A DNA stretch of 64,000 nt from Plotosus lineatus (taxonomy: Eukaryota > Chordata > Actinopteri > Siluriformes > Plotosidae), in contig CM045733.1 in NCBI GenBank assembly GCA_024760905.1, forward strand, positions 66,487,001 to 66,551,000. Direction: 5' to 3'. The stretch's first letter is position 1. Every line of letters begins with the position of its first letter. Below, piece after piece: positions 37,150 through 49,781 of the stretch. Both the position numbers and the translations under genes were made by a program. The notes under the pieces are model-generated. The model was not told the DNA's origin, searched no databases, and saw only the letters and a list, made by a program, of their open reading frames with translations.

Positions 37150-37774
37150 TTCATGCATGAAAGGGTTAAACAAACTACAACAGGCAGTTCATGATGTTTT
37201 GGTAAGGCAGCTTAAGTCAACATGTCAGGGAACTCAAAATAAGGAAACAACCAGTCTACATACACAACACCTGACCCTGTGGAAGCAATACAAAATAAAA
37301 TCTGCTTCTTCCTTCAAGTCCATCAGCGTTTACACACCCAGTTTTAAAACCCAAAGTAGTTGGGGTGTAGTGACAATATGATTCCTATTCTGCACAGGTA
37401 CCCTCTAAAATGACCCTCTAAATTTAGCAGTCTTAAGTCCCTGTCACACTTTCCTGGATCGGGAATGGTTTTGAAAGACCTATAACTTGATTAAAATTAT
37501 AACTTCAGCTCAGTTACCACCTGACCCAAGCATCAGGCTCCTTGATTCATGGAAACCCATACCAAGCCTTACTGACCTGTCAAAATACCTATCAACCTAT
37601 ATTAACCCATATTAAGCAGTAGTGGATACGAACTAATATTTGGTGCAATCTGTTCCTATAAATATGTATATGTGCTACGGGTTTCTTTTCCGTGGTCTGC
37701 ATTGAAAAATTTTGAGAGCCTACTCTCTTGTCTCAACGTGCATGCTCCTGCTCGCCAATTACACATTTCCAGAC

Positions 37775-37837
<63 letters not shown>

Positions 37838-38160
37838 ATATTCTTTCACAGAGTAGCCATTTCAAACAATCGCAACTGCAATGGTCTAAATTGATCTATT
37901 CATATAATTGAACATATATCTCCACTAATATAGCTGCTGGTGTTACTACTAATTGTCTTTTCAGGCAGATAATTTTAATATGTATTGCTTTGTGCCCAAA
38001 TTTGCAAGTTGGTTAGTTAGCGGACAGTCAGTTGACAATGAGATTATCTTTTGCTAATGCCCTTGACCAGCAGCTAACATCCATCATAAGCAATTCATCA
38101 CTAGAGGCGCAATGAGGGTCACTTTTCATGTACTCTGGCAAATGCCCTTGTCCATTTTTA
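37150..38160. other. Intron stretch with a (CA)n array only
   Basis: (CA)n of about 54 bp at 37780-37833. The rest shows no recognised repeat or gene. Confidence 0.55.
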
Positions 38161-38164
38161 TATG

Positions 38165-38512
38165 TACACTCACTATCCAAGTTACAACGTACGCGAGTTA
38201 CGACCACCCGTACTTAAGACCACGTCTAGCAGATGCCTGTTATGAGTTTACTGTATATTTCTGGCAGCGCAGCGCATAAGATAGTGGTGGCAGCACAGCA
38301 TCGGAGCATCTCACACTCACAGCATTCTACCACTACACACAGTGTACTAGATACCATCGCAGTAACATCTCTTTTACAGTACAATTTTACATTCATTTAC
38401 TGTACACTGTTACCATGGCTCCCAAGAGGAAGTCCGATTCATCAGATGGCAATTCTACCAAAAAAAGGGATACACTGTCGTTGGAGATGAAGATGAATCC
38501 AGCGATCCAGCG
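38165..38512 (+). pseudogene. Tigger/pogo-like transposon remnant: terminal region and transposase N terminus
   Basis: A 5' end (CACTATCCAAGTTACAACGT, GCGAGTTACGACCACCCGTA) is followed at 38415 by ATG and codons for [24 protein letters not shown], the start of a CENP-B/Tigger-type DNA-binding domain. Then the frame runs into SINE-head-like text (GATCCAGCGG) and a (TA)n array. All of the DDE domain is missing. Confidence 0.62.
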
Positions 38513-38513
38513 G

Positions 38514-38597
<84 letters not shown>
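38514..38597. repeat. (TA)n array with T- and GT-runs
   Basis: TA repeats followed by a 17-nt T-run and (GT)n up to 38629. Confidence 0.95.
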
Positions 38598-38611
<14 letters not shown>

Positions 38612-39171
38612 GTGTGTGTGTGTGTGTGTTTACAAATACATATGTATACACATACATATGTGTCACATGTTCAAAATGGGATCAGCTAACGTTAGTTGTA
38701 CCTAACCAGCTTAGCTAAAACTAGTCTAACTAGCTGGCTGCTACGAGAGTGTATGAAGGTAGACCATTCGAAAAATAAGCAGAGTTCATATAATTTCTTA
38801 CAATAATATCAGAGCAGTTCTTACCTGGAAATCAGGAAACAACAGACTGCCACTTAGCTCAACTTGACCGAGCGGAGATTGACATTTGAGGACTAACACT
38901 TTTCATGGGATCAATGGGGTGGGGCTTGCTTCCTTAATGTACACAAGTGCAAGGGAAATTTCATTTAGCCACATTAAATTTATAACCACCTTGGTTCCTC
39001 GTACCTGGCCTGCTGCCAGAATGTTCAGCCAATGAAACAGGTCTTTGAGGCACCAGCCAATCACAGCCATGTTTTCAGTGCCACATATCAGACCCTAATA
39101 TAAGAGGGTTGAGGAAGGAGACTACATGCGCCATCTGCACCGAGCACTGTGCAGCAAATAGTTTCCATTCT

Positions 39172-39251
39172 AGTCAATAGTTGCATTTCCACAACACATG
39201 CTGTGCCTGGGACGCTTCATGGCATGCACTGTGGAAATGCAACTATTGACT
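39172..39251. repeat. 21-bp perfect inverted repeat
   Basis: AGTCAATAGTTGCATTTCCA, then C (39172-39192), pairs exactly with 39231-39251. The 38-nt spacer is itself partly self-complementary (CATGC words). Confidence 0.85.
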
Positions 39252-39289
39252 GAATGGCATTTGCTCCATGTGCACGGTGCAAATGGAGC

Positions 39290-39440
39290 ATGTGGAAATT
39301 GGGGGTCAAGCTTGGCGAGGCTGCGAAGCCCATTGTGCTCATGTTGGTTCCAACTGCAAAGCCCACTCTGAGCCCATGAAGTCCCCTAGCCCAAGTGCGG
39401 CCCATGTGAGTTCCAACTGAATATGTTGTCTGATACAAAA
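39290..39440. repeat. CCCATGTGGG-type dispersed repeat, copy 2
   Basis: AAGCCCACTCTGAGCCCATG, GCGGCCCATGTGAGTTCCAA. Same orientation and order as 41190-41290, on the other side of Tc1-A. Confidence 0.5.
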
Positions 39441-39450
39441 TGGAATTGTA

Positions 39451-41000
39451 CAGGTCCTTCTCAAAAAATTTGCATATATGACAAAGTTCATTATTTTCTT
39501 TGATGTACTGATAAAAATTAAACTTTCATATATTTTAGATTCATCGCACACCAACTGAAATATTTCAGCTCTTTTATTGTTTTAATACTGATGATTTTGG
39601 CATACAGCTCATGAAAACCCGAAATTCCGATCTCAAAAAATTAGCATATCATGTTCAGGTAGTCTAAACGAGCTATTAACCTAATCATCTGAATCAACCA
39701 ATTAACTCTAAACACCTGCAAAAGATTCCTGAGGCTTTTAAAAACTCCCAGCCTGGTTCATTACTCAAAACCGCAATCATGGGTAAGACTGCCGACCTGA
39801 CTGCTGTCCAGAAGGCCATCATTGACACCCTCAAGCAAGAGGGTAAGACACAGAAAGAAATCTCTGAGCGAATAGGCTGTTCCCAGAGTGCCGTATCAAG
39901 CCACCTCAGTGGGACGTCTGTGGGAAGGAAAAAGTGTGGCAGAAAACGCACAACCAGAAGTGGTGACCGGACCCTGAGGAAGATTGTGGAGAAGGGCCGA
40001 TTCCAGACCGTGGGGGACCTGTGGAAGCAGTGGACTGGGCTACAGGTGCTGCATTCCCCAGGTCAAGCCACTTTTGAACCCGAAACAGCGGCAGAAGCGG
40101 CTGACCTGGGCCACAGAGAAGCAGCACTGGACTGTTGCTCAGTGGTCCAAAGTACTTTTTTCGGATGAAAGCTAATTTTGCATGTCATTCGGAAATCAAG
40201 GTGCCAGAGTCTGGAGGAAGACTGGGGAGAAGGAAATGCCAAAATTCCTGAAGTCCAGTGTCAAGTACCCACAGTCAGTGATGGTCTGGGGTGCCGTGTC
40301 AGCTGCTGGTGTTGGTCCACTGTGTTTTATCAAGGGCAGGGTCAATGCAGCTAGCGGTCAGGAGATTTTTGAGCACTTCATGCTTCCATCTGCTGAAAAG
40401 CTTTATGGAGATGAAGATTTCATTTTTCAGCAAGACCTGGCACCTGCTCACAGTGCCAAAACCACTGCTAAATGGTTTCCTGACCATGGTATTACTGGGC
40501 TCTATTGGTCTGCCAACTCTCCTGACCTGAAGCCCATACAGAATCTGTGGGATATTGTGAAGAGAAAGTTGAGAGACACCAGACCCAACACTGTGGATGA
40601 GCTTAAGGCCGCGATCGAAGCATCCTGGGCCTCTGTAACACCTCAGCAGTGCCACAGGCTGATTGGCTCCATGCCACGCCGCATTGAAGCAGTCATTTCT
40701 GCAAAAGGATTCCCGACCAAGTACTGAGTGCATAACTGAACATAATTATTTGAAGGTTGACTTTTTTGTATTAAAAACACTTTTTTATTGGTCGGATGAA
40801 ATATGCTAATTTTTTGAGATAGGGATTTTTGGTTTTTCTTTACGTTTTTGCCCAAATTATCAATATTAAAACAATAAAAGGCTTGAACTACTTCAGTTGT
40901 GTGTAATGAATCTAAAATATATGAAAGTCTAATGTTTATCAGTACATTACAGAAAATAATGAACTTTATCACAATATGCTAATTTTTTTAGAAGGACCTG
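39451..41000 (+). mobile_element. Tc1-A: full-length Tc1-like transposon, 1550 bp
   Basis: TA duplications at 39449-39450 and 41001-41002. Outer ends CAGGTCCTTCT. Terminal inverted repeats of about 210 bp hold the direct-repeat word TCTCAAAAAATTAGCATAT at both outer and inner positions (left 39458 and 39632; right mirrored near 40800 and 40980), i.e. the IR/DR layout. The two arms are well matched, so this copy is fairly young. Confidence 0.93.
39779..40727 (+). pseudogene. Tc1-A transposase pseudogene (Tc1/mariner, DD34E type)
   Basis: A cut-and-paste transposase, broken. The N-terminal HTH part is intact (MGKTADLTAVQKAIIDTLKQ, SERIGCSQSAVSSHLSG). The frame shifts after WKQWTGL near 40045; a relative would have about 15 more residues before GYRC. 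The correct frame continues as QVKPLLNPKQRQKRLTWA to VLFSDES, followed by an in-frame TAA at 40173-40175. It then stays open from 40176 to 40727. The first two catalytic aspartates are kept (SDES and FQQDLAPAHS), but the third residue is changed: SPDLKPIQNLW carries Q where the family has E. Inactive for at least three reasons. Confidence 0.9.
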
Positions 41001-41129
41001 TAATTAGTGATTGGCCTAGTTTAACAGTTAGTGTCATCTTTTCAATATATCAATTGTATCCATGGCATGTCAACATTAATCAGAGTTACTGGCAAGAGTC
41101 TATCTGTGTTTCAAAATGTAGCCCAGCCT

Positions 41130-41290
41130 TAGTCCATGTATTTCCAATGTTTAGCTTTGCCCATCTGCTGCCCACGTGGGTTGCCCATGTGGGTCGTAAC
41201 ATTAAAGCCCACCCTGAGCCCATGCCCAGCTGAAGCCCAATTAGCCCAATTGAGACCCATGTGGGCCTCAAATTGATGTGTTCACTGGTC
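41130..41290. repeat. CCCATGTGGG-type dispersed repeat, copy 3
   Basis: GCCCACGTGGGTTGCCCATG, AAAGCCCACCCTGAGCCCAT and GAGACCCATGTGGGCCTCAA. Confidence 0.55.
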
Positions 41291-41378
41291 ATTTAAAAGA
41301 AAAAAAAAAAACTTCTGTAGGCTACATTTCCTATATACTTACCCTCATTCACAAACCTATGTATACTTATACAACCTG

Positions 41379-42900
41379 AATTCCAGAAAAGTCGGGACAT
41401 TTTTAAAATTTGAATTAAATAAAAACTAAAACACTTTCAAATCACATGAACCATTATCTCATTCACAATAGAACATCGATAACAGATATTTGAACTGAGA
41501 AATTGTACAATTTTATGCACAAAAATAGTTAATTTTAAATTTGATGCTTACGACAGGTCTCAATATAGTTGAGACAGGAGCATGTTTATCATGGTGTTGC
41601 AGATCCTGTTATTATCAAAACAGTTTGTAAACATCTTGGCATCGAGATTATGAATTTCTGGAGTTTGAGTGATGGAATTTGGTCCCATGCTTGCTTAATA
41701 GAGGTCTCTAGCTGCTGAACACTTTGTGGTTGTCTTTGATATATTTTTACTTTAATGATGCGCTAAATGCTCTCCATGGGTGAACAATCTGGACTTCAGG
41801 GAGGCCAGTTCAGCACCCAGATTAATTTCTGACGAAGCCATGTTGTAATATCTTCAGTATGTGGTTTTGAATTTCCCTGCTGAAATATACTAGGCCTTCC
41901 CTGAAAGCCACCTGAAGGCTAAAGGGGAGCACATGTTGATTTAGAACCTTAATATATCTTTCAGCATTCATACTTCCTTTCAAAATATGCCAGCTGTCCA
42001 TACCCTGTGCACTTATACAACCTCATACAATCAGAGATGCTGGCTTTTGAACTAAACACTGATAACATTCTGGAAGGTCCCCCTCTTCTTTTACCCAGAC
42101 GATACGGCGTACGTGATTACCAACAAGAATGTCACATTTGGACATGTTTGATCATAGAACACTTTCCCACTTTGAAACAGTCCATTTCAAATGAGTTTCT
42201 GCCCACGGGACATGAAGGCACTTCTGGACCATGTTCAAATGTGGCTCGCTTTTTTGCATGATAGAGCTTTAGTTGGCATTTGCAGATAGCATTGCAAATT
42301 GTATTTACCAACAGAAGTTTCTGGAAGTATTCCTGAGACAATTTGGTGATGTCATTGGCACAATCATACCAAGTGATGTAGTTTCGCCAGAGAGCCTGAA
42401 GACAAGGGCATCCAATTAAGATCTTCAGTCTTGACCCTTACACACACAGATATCTCCAGTTTCTCTGAATCTTCTGATGATGTTTTGCACTGCAGATGAT
42501 GAGATTTGTAAAGCCTTTGCAATTTGATGATGAGGAAGGTTGTTTGTAAAGTATTTCACAATCTTTTTATACACTCCTTAACAGATTGAAGAGTCTCTGC
42601 CCATGTTTACTTCTGACAGACTGCTTCTCAGACACATCCCTTTTATGGATAATCATGTTACAGACCTGATATCAGTTACCTTAAGTTAGTTTATAGATGT
42701 CCTCCCAGCTGAATCTTTTTTTTTTTAACTTTTTTTTTGCTTTTCAGCCATTTCTTCCGACTTGCCAATTTTTGGAGATCTGTGGAATGCACCAAATTTG
42801 TAATTTTAAATGTGATTATGAACATAGCCACATGCCCAACCATAAGTGCACACTTATGCAATCACATTTATTTTCTATATCTCCTTTTTCAAACTGAAAA
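41379..42900 (-). mobile_element. Tc1-D remnant, old Tc1-like transposon with dead transposase
   Basis: Left end TACAACCTGAATTCCAGAAA, then AGTCGGGACATTT, matches a common fish Tc1-like terminus. Inverted transposase text covers 41560-42640. Around 42131-42170 the first catalytic motif SDES is replaced by SNMS and preceded by a stop. The right end decays into poly-T near 42900. Many substitutions and indels; clearly older than Tc1-A. Confidence 0.8.
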
Positions 42901-42901
42901 A

Positions 42902-42941
<40 letters not shown>
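42902..42941. repeat. Poly-T run, about 36 nt
   Basis: Follows the decayed end of Tc1-D. Confidence 0.95.
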
Positions 42942-42942
<1 letters not shown>

Positions 42943-42984
42943 TTGAATTGTACAGAATTTAGGTCACGTTAATTAGAACCATAT

Positions 42985-43262
42985 TTCAACCATAGTCTAA
43001 TGGTGAGAGAAGCAGATTTAGGAACCGAAGGGTTCCTGATTCAGTTCCTGAACCAGCAGGGGAAATGTGTGGCAATGGGGAGTGAGCTGCACCTTCACAT
43101 GGCTGAAGTACCCTTGAACAAGGCACCTAAACCCCAACTGCTCTCCGGGCGCCCACAATGTACGTGGCAGCCCATTGCTCCATTGAGTGTGCGTGGTCAC
43201 TGTTTGCATGTGTGTGTGCTTGTTTTGGATGGGTTAAATACAGGGGCAATAATTTTCCGTAC
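42985..43262 (+). mobile_element. tRNA-derived SINE of another fish family
   Basis: Body GTACCCTTGAACAAGGCACC, CTGCTCTCCGGGCGCCCAC and GGATGGGTTAAATACAGGGG match a widespread teleost SINE whose consensus includes GGGTTAAATGCAGAGG. The head is decayed (TAGTCTAATGGTGAGAG). Confidence 0.75.
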
Positions 43263-43295
43263 GCAATCAATACAGTAGAAAAATCTCTGTTTTAC

Positions 43296-43400
43296 TGGAC
43301 AGCTTGCCAGACCATTGTAGGGCAAAAACATACCTACTACATGATGAAAGTCAGCAATGGTTCTTTGAGAGACATGGCCAGCATTTGATACCCAGTTCGC
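43296..43400 (-). mobile_element. SINE-B body fragment, degenerate
   Basis: ACAGCTTGCCAGACCATTGT, GAAAGTCAGCAATGGTTCTT, AGAGACATGGCCAGCATTTG. Head and tail are lost. Confidence 0.6.
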
Positions 43401-43789
43401 TAGTGGGGCGTAAACGCCCAACTTGGGCCACCAGTCAAATTTTGTAAAGACAAACAAATAAATAAATAAAAAGTTATTTCTTTAGCCTCTTTTTCAGGCA
43501 CCTGCACATATCCCACTGCTAACTGCATTTTTAAAATCTGCTAACTCGTGCTATAAATTGTAGCAGAAGTGATGAAACTGTCAGATAATTTGTATGCCTA
43601 TAAAAATCTTAATTTTTTTTCTTAAAATCTGACCAACTTGCAGGTTTGCGAGTGGAGTCCTCATATGCTATTAGTTTAATTTTGCATGGCGATTTAAATA
43701 TCTTCAAGCCTGCTTCCAGTCGAGCTTGCAAGAAGGAAACGCAAGTTTATTTTCTGAAGTACCTCATTAATTCAGATAAACAGCCATTT

Positions 43790-43790
<1 letters not shown>

Positions 43791-43849
<59 letters not shown>
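43791..43849. repeat. (AAT)n microsatellite
   Basis: Pure AAT triplets, about 59 bp. Confidence 0.97.
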
Positions 43850-43850
<1 letters not shown>

Positions 43851-43859
43851 GATGCATTT

Positions 43860-44193
43860 TTTTAAATAATCTTACTCATTTTTGTTATATTTATTGTAGA
43901 AACCTGTATTCCTGGAAGTAGTAAACTACTAAGATTTGTCTTATTGAGAATTTGTTTTTCCATTACTTTTTTTTTTCTTTTTTCTTTTACCACAATCTTC
44001 CATGTAACCCTGCATGGGTATAGAATAGTACTTTAACTAGTGACCTTCTCGGCTGTCTGTTGTATTGTGCAACAATTTATTCAGCTTCTTGACTTCACAG
44101 CATCAGCAACAGTTAGATGCCATGCTACCGGCCAATGAATGCAGCAGTTCAACACTAGATTGTTTTTAAATCTATTTATTTATCTTTTCTTTT

Positions 44194-44226
<33 letters not shown>

Positions 44227-45065
44227 AGATGAGAGGCTTGCCTTTGTGTCTCGGCCTCACAATAATGATTTGTACTCAACATCCAACTCAGAGAGATGCA
44301 TTTGAGACAAAGGAAAAGCAAGAAGTCATCTGGGATCTGTGCCCACGCATATTCCTTATCACACTGCATGAAATCCATCATGGGTCTGTTCTGCCTACAC
44401 CATTCTGTAGTGGTCTGTAGCCTAAAAATCCCCGTCACCAGTGGGAGCATCACAAGTTTCACTAATGAGAGTAAGAGACTGAATACTTTGGATATTGGTC
44501 TTTGTATAGCAGTTTATATGCTTCACCAGTCCATCTCAAGACGGTCTTCTATCTCAGAAGCAATTTTTCTGTCGTAAATATTGCAAGATACAGCTCCGAC
44601 AGAACCATTTTCACACGGAAAGCAAATTATATGGGTCTAGCAAGCATTGTGATGGCGATCCACTTTCTGCTGAATGACGGATGAAATATTTACCAAATCA
44701 TTTGGAATGAATGACATTCCCTAAGTGAACTGCTTCTTGTTCTCTCAGAGAGCGATTGTTTCTTACAAAACCACACCTACTCTCCATTAGGAAATCTTGC
44801 CTGAAGGGACGAGTTGATATTTTTGACATGAGCAGTAAAACAAATACCTGACACCCTTTTACTTAAATATCTGTCAATTTGAGATCGCAGTTGTAATATA
44901 TAATATATACTTGAAGAGTTACAACCAGTGATGAAGTAGCATGTGAAACAAAACTGGCGATCCCCTCATCAGGCGTAGAACTAGATTAACGAGCAAATAT
45001 GTAGTCATAAATATGTAAAAATAAAAGATAAACAACAACAACAACAAAAAACTGTATCTGTTGCC
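43860..45065. other. Intron stretch without recognised elements
   Basis: T-rich runs near 44190-44226. No gene, transposon end or RNA structure recognised. Confidence 0.5.
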
Positions 45066-45071
45066 ACAGTC

Positions 45072-45422
45072 CTCCATTCATTCATTTTTAAAACCACTTA
45101 ACCCTAATTAGGGTTGGGGGGGGGGGGGGAGGCTGGCACCCATCTCAGCCTACTCTGGCTGAGGGCAGTGTATACCCTGGACAGCTTGCCAGGCCATCGC
45201 AGGCCAGAAACACGCTGATGGCTATGCAGCTACGCTTGACGAAAGTCAGCAATGGTTCTTTTACATGAACGTCACACCATAGACAGTGAGAGACATAGCC
45301 GGCCTTTGATAACCCAGTTACTTGCACTGGGGGTAAAGTTGTGACAACCATTGACAGTAGGGCTTGAACCCCCAACCTTAGAAGTGGTAATCCAGCACCT
45401 TACCACCAGGCCATCACTGCCC
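45072..45422 (-). mobile_element. SINE-B copy, nearly full length
   Basis: Inverted L2-type tail CCATTCATTCATTTTTAAAA, a G-run, GGCTGGCACCCATCTCAGCC and CAGTGTATACCCTGGACAGC. Then the shared body GCAATGGTTCTTTTACATGA and an inverted head ending ACCAGGCCATCACTGCCCT. Confidence 0.87.
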
Positions 45423-45429
45423 TCACAGT

Positions 45430-47490
45430 CCACTTATAAGAACTTTATGAACTACTGATCGAAGTCTCTTATTATCTTGTGGAAGAAGAAAAATAAAACC
45501 AAATTTACAGTGGACCTGATGTCAAAGAATGAGCGATGCTGTAGTGGTGTATTTTTTTTTTAAATAAATAAATAAAAATTAATAAATAAACTAAATACAT
45601 ATTGGATTAATTGGACATGTAATAGCTGCATGCACGCAATATTCAGGCTGATTGCACTGTCCAGCATTCTTCAAGGTAAAGCTATGTAAATGACAGAAAT
45701 GTCAAAACATACATTAAAACTGTCTCTTCATTAATTCCACCTTGAAGAATGCTTTTTCTCTCTTTATATATGCAAAATAATGCATATATCCAGAGAGAGT
45801 TTTATATATATATCTCATCTTAAACAGTTCATGCTGCAGATCAGCTACCCAGATGCTATTGTAACTACAATTCTTCCTATATCTGTCTGTCTCTCTATAT
45901 TACAGGAGACGGCACTGAAAGCACCACTCTATGGCACGCTCTGTGGCACAGGTACAACTCGATCCCACAGGATAAAAATCAATCTCTAGGTGCCATATCC
46001 TAAAGAGAGTGAGAAAGAGAGGGAGAGAGGGAGGGAGAGGAAGGCACTGACTGAAGAAGGGAAAACAGTCGCATAATGTACACGTTCTGCAGCCTGAAAC
46101 AGGACCTAGAGATGAGAGGAGGGGAGAGGAAAAGAGAGGACGATCAGGCTATTTTTACTGAGAGACACCTTGTTTCCTGCTTGAAGCTTGCCTGAATATC
46201 TATTAGTGAATTTGTAGGATATGCTTTGTTAAATCACTTTGTGTTCACTTACTAAGCCTCCCTATCTAAAGGCACAAGACTACTCTATGGAATAGTCTGT
46301 TCATCCAAATGGCATGTATACATTAAAACAATAATGTATAACCTATAACATTCCCCATCACCTTGAAATACATTTATATTTCTGCCCTTTAACAATGCGT
46401 TTATAAGCAGAACCCTGTTTTTAGAAGCTATGAACCTGTCATATCTAAATTATCTGTTTCCCTGCGAGTGTATGTTTTCATTGTTTTTTTTTTTTTTCTT
46501 TTTCTTATGACTGTATTTGGATTTGTTTATTTATTTTCTTAGTACCTGGAACGTTTAAAATATAGCTTGTACCAAATACCATCTCCCTTAATGCTTCGAG
46601 GCAATGTCTTTTTTGTTTGTTTTTTTTTGTTTTTTTTTTGGGGGGCAATTTATTTAATAGTTTACCAGGTAATGTTCTCAGCTAAACAGAGGCATTTGTA
46701 GGTATTGGCTAATGGTCCAGCTGATAATGAAATCCTTTAGCTGCAAGTGGATATGTGTAAAGCTTTCGTGTTGTCTTACAGTCAGTTCTATAGTTCTGAT
46801 GATGGTCTGATGGTCTGAAGACTTGACTCACTATAATGTAATATTTAAACTTTATAATTTATTATCCAAAATTGAGGTGTATAAAATAACACCAGCGTTC
46901 ACACATTCTTCAAAAAAAAAAAAAAAAAAGAGTTTTTAAGGTGATGGAAGGGCTTTTATTTTCTTTTCATTTTTATCCTACAGTGTTTCTTAATGAAAAC
47001 CATTTAAAGGACTAACTCTTTTGTGGGGCTTTAGCTTTAAGGATTCCCAGCGGGGCAAAGGAAGTACCATTATAGGGTTCAAACGTTCTAAAAAAAAAAG
47101 TAAAATATCATGTACAGGATGTTTAATTCACTATGTGTTCATGTACTATTAAATGCAGTACGGTCTTTGTTCTCTGGATATTTATTGATTTAGTTGCCAA
47201 AGTTTTATAAATTCCATAATTCACCAACATTTATTTATTTGGTTAGCCACCTCTTCCTGCCTAATTTTTGCTCGCAAAGTGCTTACTGGTGCTTCATTCA
47301 GTCCACCCCCCCACATGACCTCTATGGTAATTATACCCGCTTTACTTTACTCGCCCCAGCATTTTCAACTCTCGTTGGCATCCCAGTGCAAGTCAGTGGT
47401 AAACGCATGACTCTGATATTACTGAGGTATTGCTGTAAGACAGGATTCGACAGCTATGTGGATTGTCCAAAATTTGCCACGTTTCGAGAA
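45430..47490. other. Repeat-poor intron stretch of about 2 kb
   Basis: Contains a 15-bp perfect inverted repeat (AGCATTCTTCAAGGT at 45663-45677 and its complement at 45739-45753), a purine-rich GA tract at 46000-46050 and T/G-runs near 46620. A weak exon-like segment at 45905-45954 is discussed among the findings. No gene is supported. Confidence 0.5.
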
Positions 47491-47493
47491 TAA

Positions 47494-47746
<253 letters not shown>

Positions 47747-47749
47747 ACT

Positions 47750-49620
47750 AGGAAAAAAAATCCGATTTGTGTATCTGTCATATTCAGAAATGCTATGGCA
47801 GAGTCAATATAACGCCTGATATATATTTATTTGCAGTTATATAGAAAAACCTCAGGCAAACTATAATATGACTTGCTGTGCTTTAGGTTGAGCATGTACT
47901 CTGAAATGTGTCATGCTATTTTGAATCTGACATGCTATTTATTCTGCATAAGAAAGAAGAAAGAAAACTGTCATTACATTATGACATACAAAAATAATAG
48001 GATGAACTATTCTATTCAAGCTTTATATAAAAAAAGCAATAATGTAAAACCAGGACCATCTGTGATCTGTGATTAGTTTTCTTTTTTCTGTAACACTTAA
48101 AGTCTGTATTAGATTAGTACAACTTTTTACAACACAGCTACGTTGATATAAGGGCACCTTTATGCTGTGTAATGAATCATTTTCTAGGACATAATAGATT
48201 ACCTTGATATTAAGTAGAGAAGCTTTTGAGCACAACATGTTGACCGTTTTCCATGGCAAAGGTGTCAGATGTCTTAAAGATATTAAATATGTTTCTATGA
48301 TGTAGAAAACAGTATGCCTCATAACAGTAGCACTGTGTAAAAACAATATAAGATTCACCTAAATTTATGAGAGAGAAAAAAATAAAAAACCAAGAGCTGT
48401 TATTTCTGTGGATATTATCACTTGAGATGGACATTATCAATTGTCAAATGTAAAGTACAATATGCACCTTACATTTTTTTCCTTGTATTCTAATTTGCCA
48501 ATGTGTTCACTGTATATAAATGTTATGTTTATATATGTTTGGCCTTTCAGATTTTATTAAAGTGTTTTGCATCATACTTCTTTTGCAACACTTTAGTTGT
48601 ATTTTTTTTACCAATTCAGTCTTATTAGAGCAACTTAATGCATATTACAATGAATAAATAACTCTCCACTATTAGAATTCATGTGAACTTTTATGAAAGC
48701 ATTAAATTGTCAATAGAGTGCAGTGTGCAGTGCATCATTTTCACACAACTCAGAATCTTAGTCACAATATTCCTAACAGTAATCACTGATTGCAGGCATT
48801 GTTTTGCTCTGGAATTTCAGTAAATAACATTTAATATTTTGATATTCAACATTAGAATGTAATTTTATGAATGTTGCCACACTGTGGGGAAATTTAGTTA
48901 TTGCTGTAAACTAAGTGTGATTAACTTTAGGATGTGTTTTCTTTATGCGTTTAAATTAAGTTTTCCTTTCAATACGTGTTATTATTAAAGGTCTACCTTA
49001 AGTTATTCTCTATAACATTGTAACGTTGATTGTAGTTCTGATTTATGCATGTGCATGATAACTTTTTTCACAAAGAAATGTTTACCTCTCATTTTTGGAA
49101 GGAACCTTTAAGGTCATCAGTTTATTTTAGGCAAGGCTAAAACTGCAGCTCTGTTATCCACCGTGACAAGTTCTTCAGAATGCAAATAATGTCAAGGGTG
49201 GTGGTCTAGTAAAGGTGTACTAAGGTACTAATGGTATAAGTGTAGATTTTACGTAGCGTTTAATGACAGGTATTTTATCCTTGAGCTTCCTTATAAGGAG
49301 ATTGCAGCTTTGCTTATCTGGCGTCATCGTGTGATCAGGTGACTGAACAAAGCTGGTGTATCCACCGCACCGAACCAGACCACGAGTCTTCAAAACTCGT
49401 TTTATGTGTAGTTCGTACCATAACAGTGACGTCGTTCGAGTAAAGCTTTTATTTTTAAGGCATGTTTTTATAGCTGATTCCAAGGTTATAATACAGCTCA
49501 ATTAAGACACATTTTTTGATTTACACACAGAGCTGACTGGAATGCATGGAATGGTTTGTCTTGTACACACCAGAATGTTTCATGTGCACCCAAGAAACTA
49601 TGTGGTGTGCACAAGGAACC
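47750..49620. other. Unique-looking AT-rich intron stretch
   Basis: No mobile element is recognised over about 1.9 kb. Short frames at 48023-48440 and 49220-49501 lack domains. Confidence 0.5.
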
Positions 49621-49622
49621 TC

Positions 49623-49700
<78 letters not shown>

Positions 49701-49712
49701 TATATGTATATG

Positions 49713-49781
<69 letters not shown>

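Noticed and set aside
42007..42261. Frame of 84 codons as a gene
   Set aside because: It lies antisense within the Tc1-D transposase remnant.
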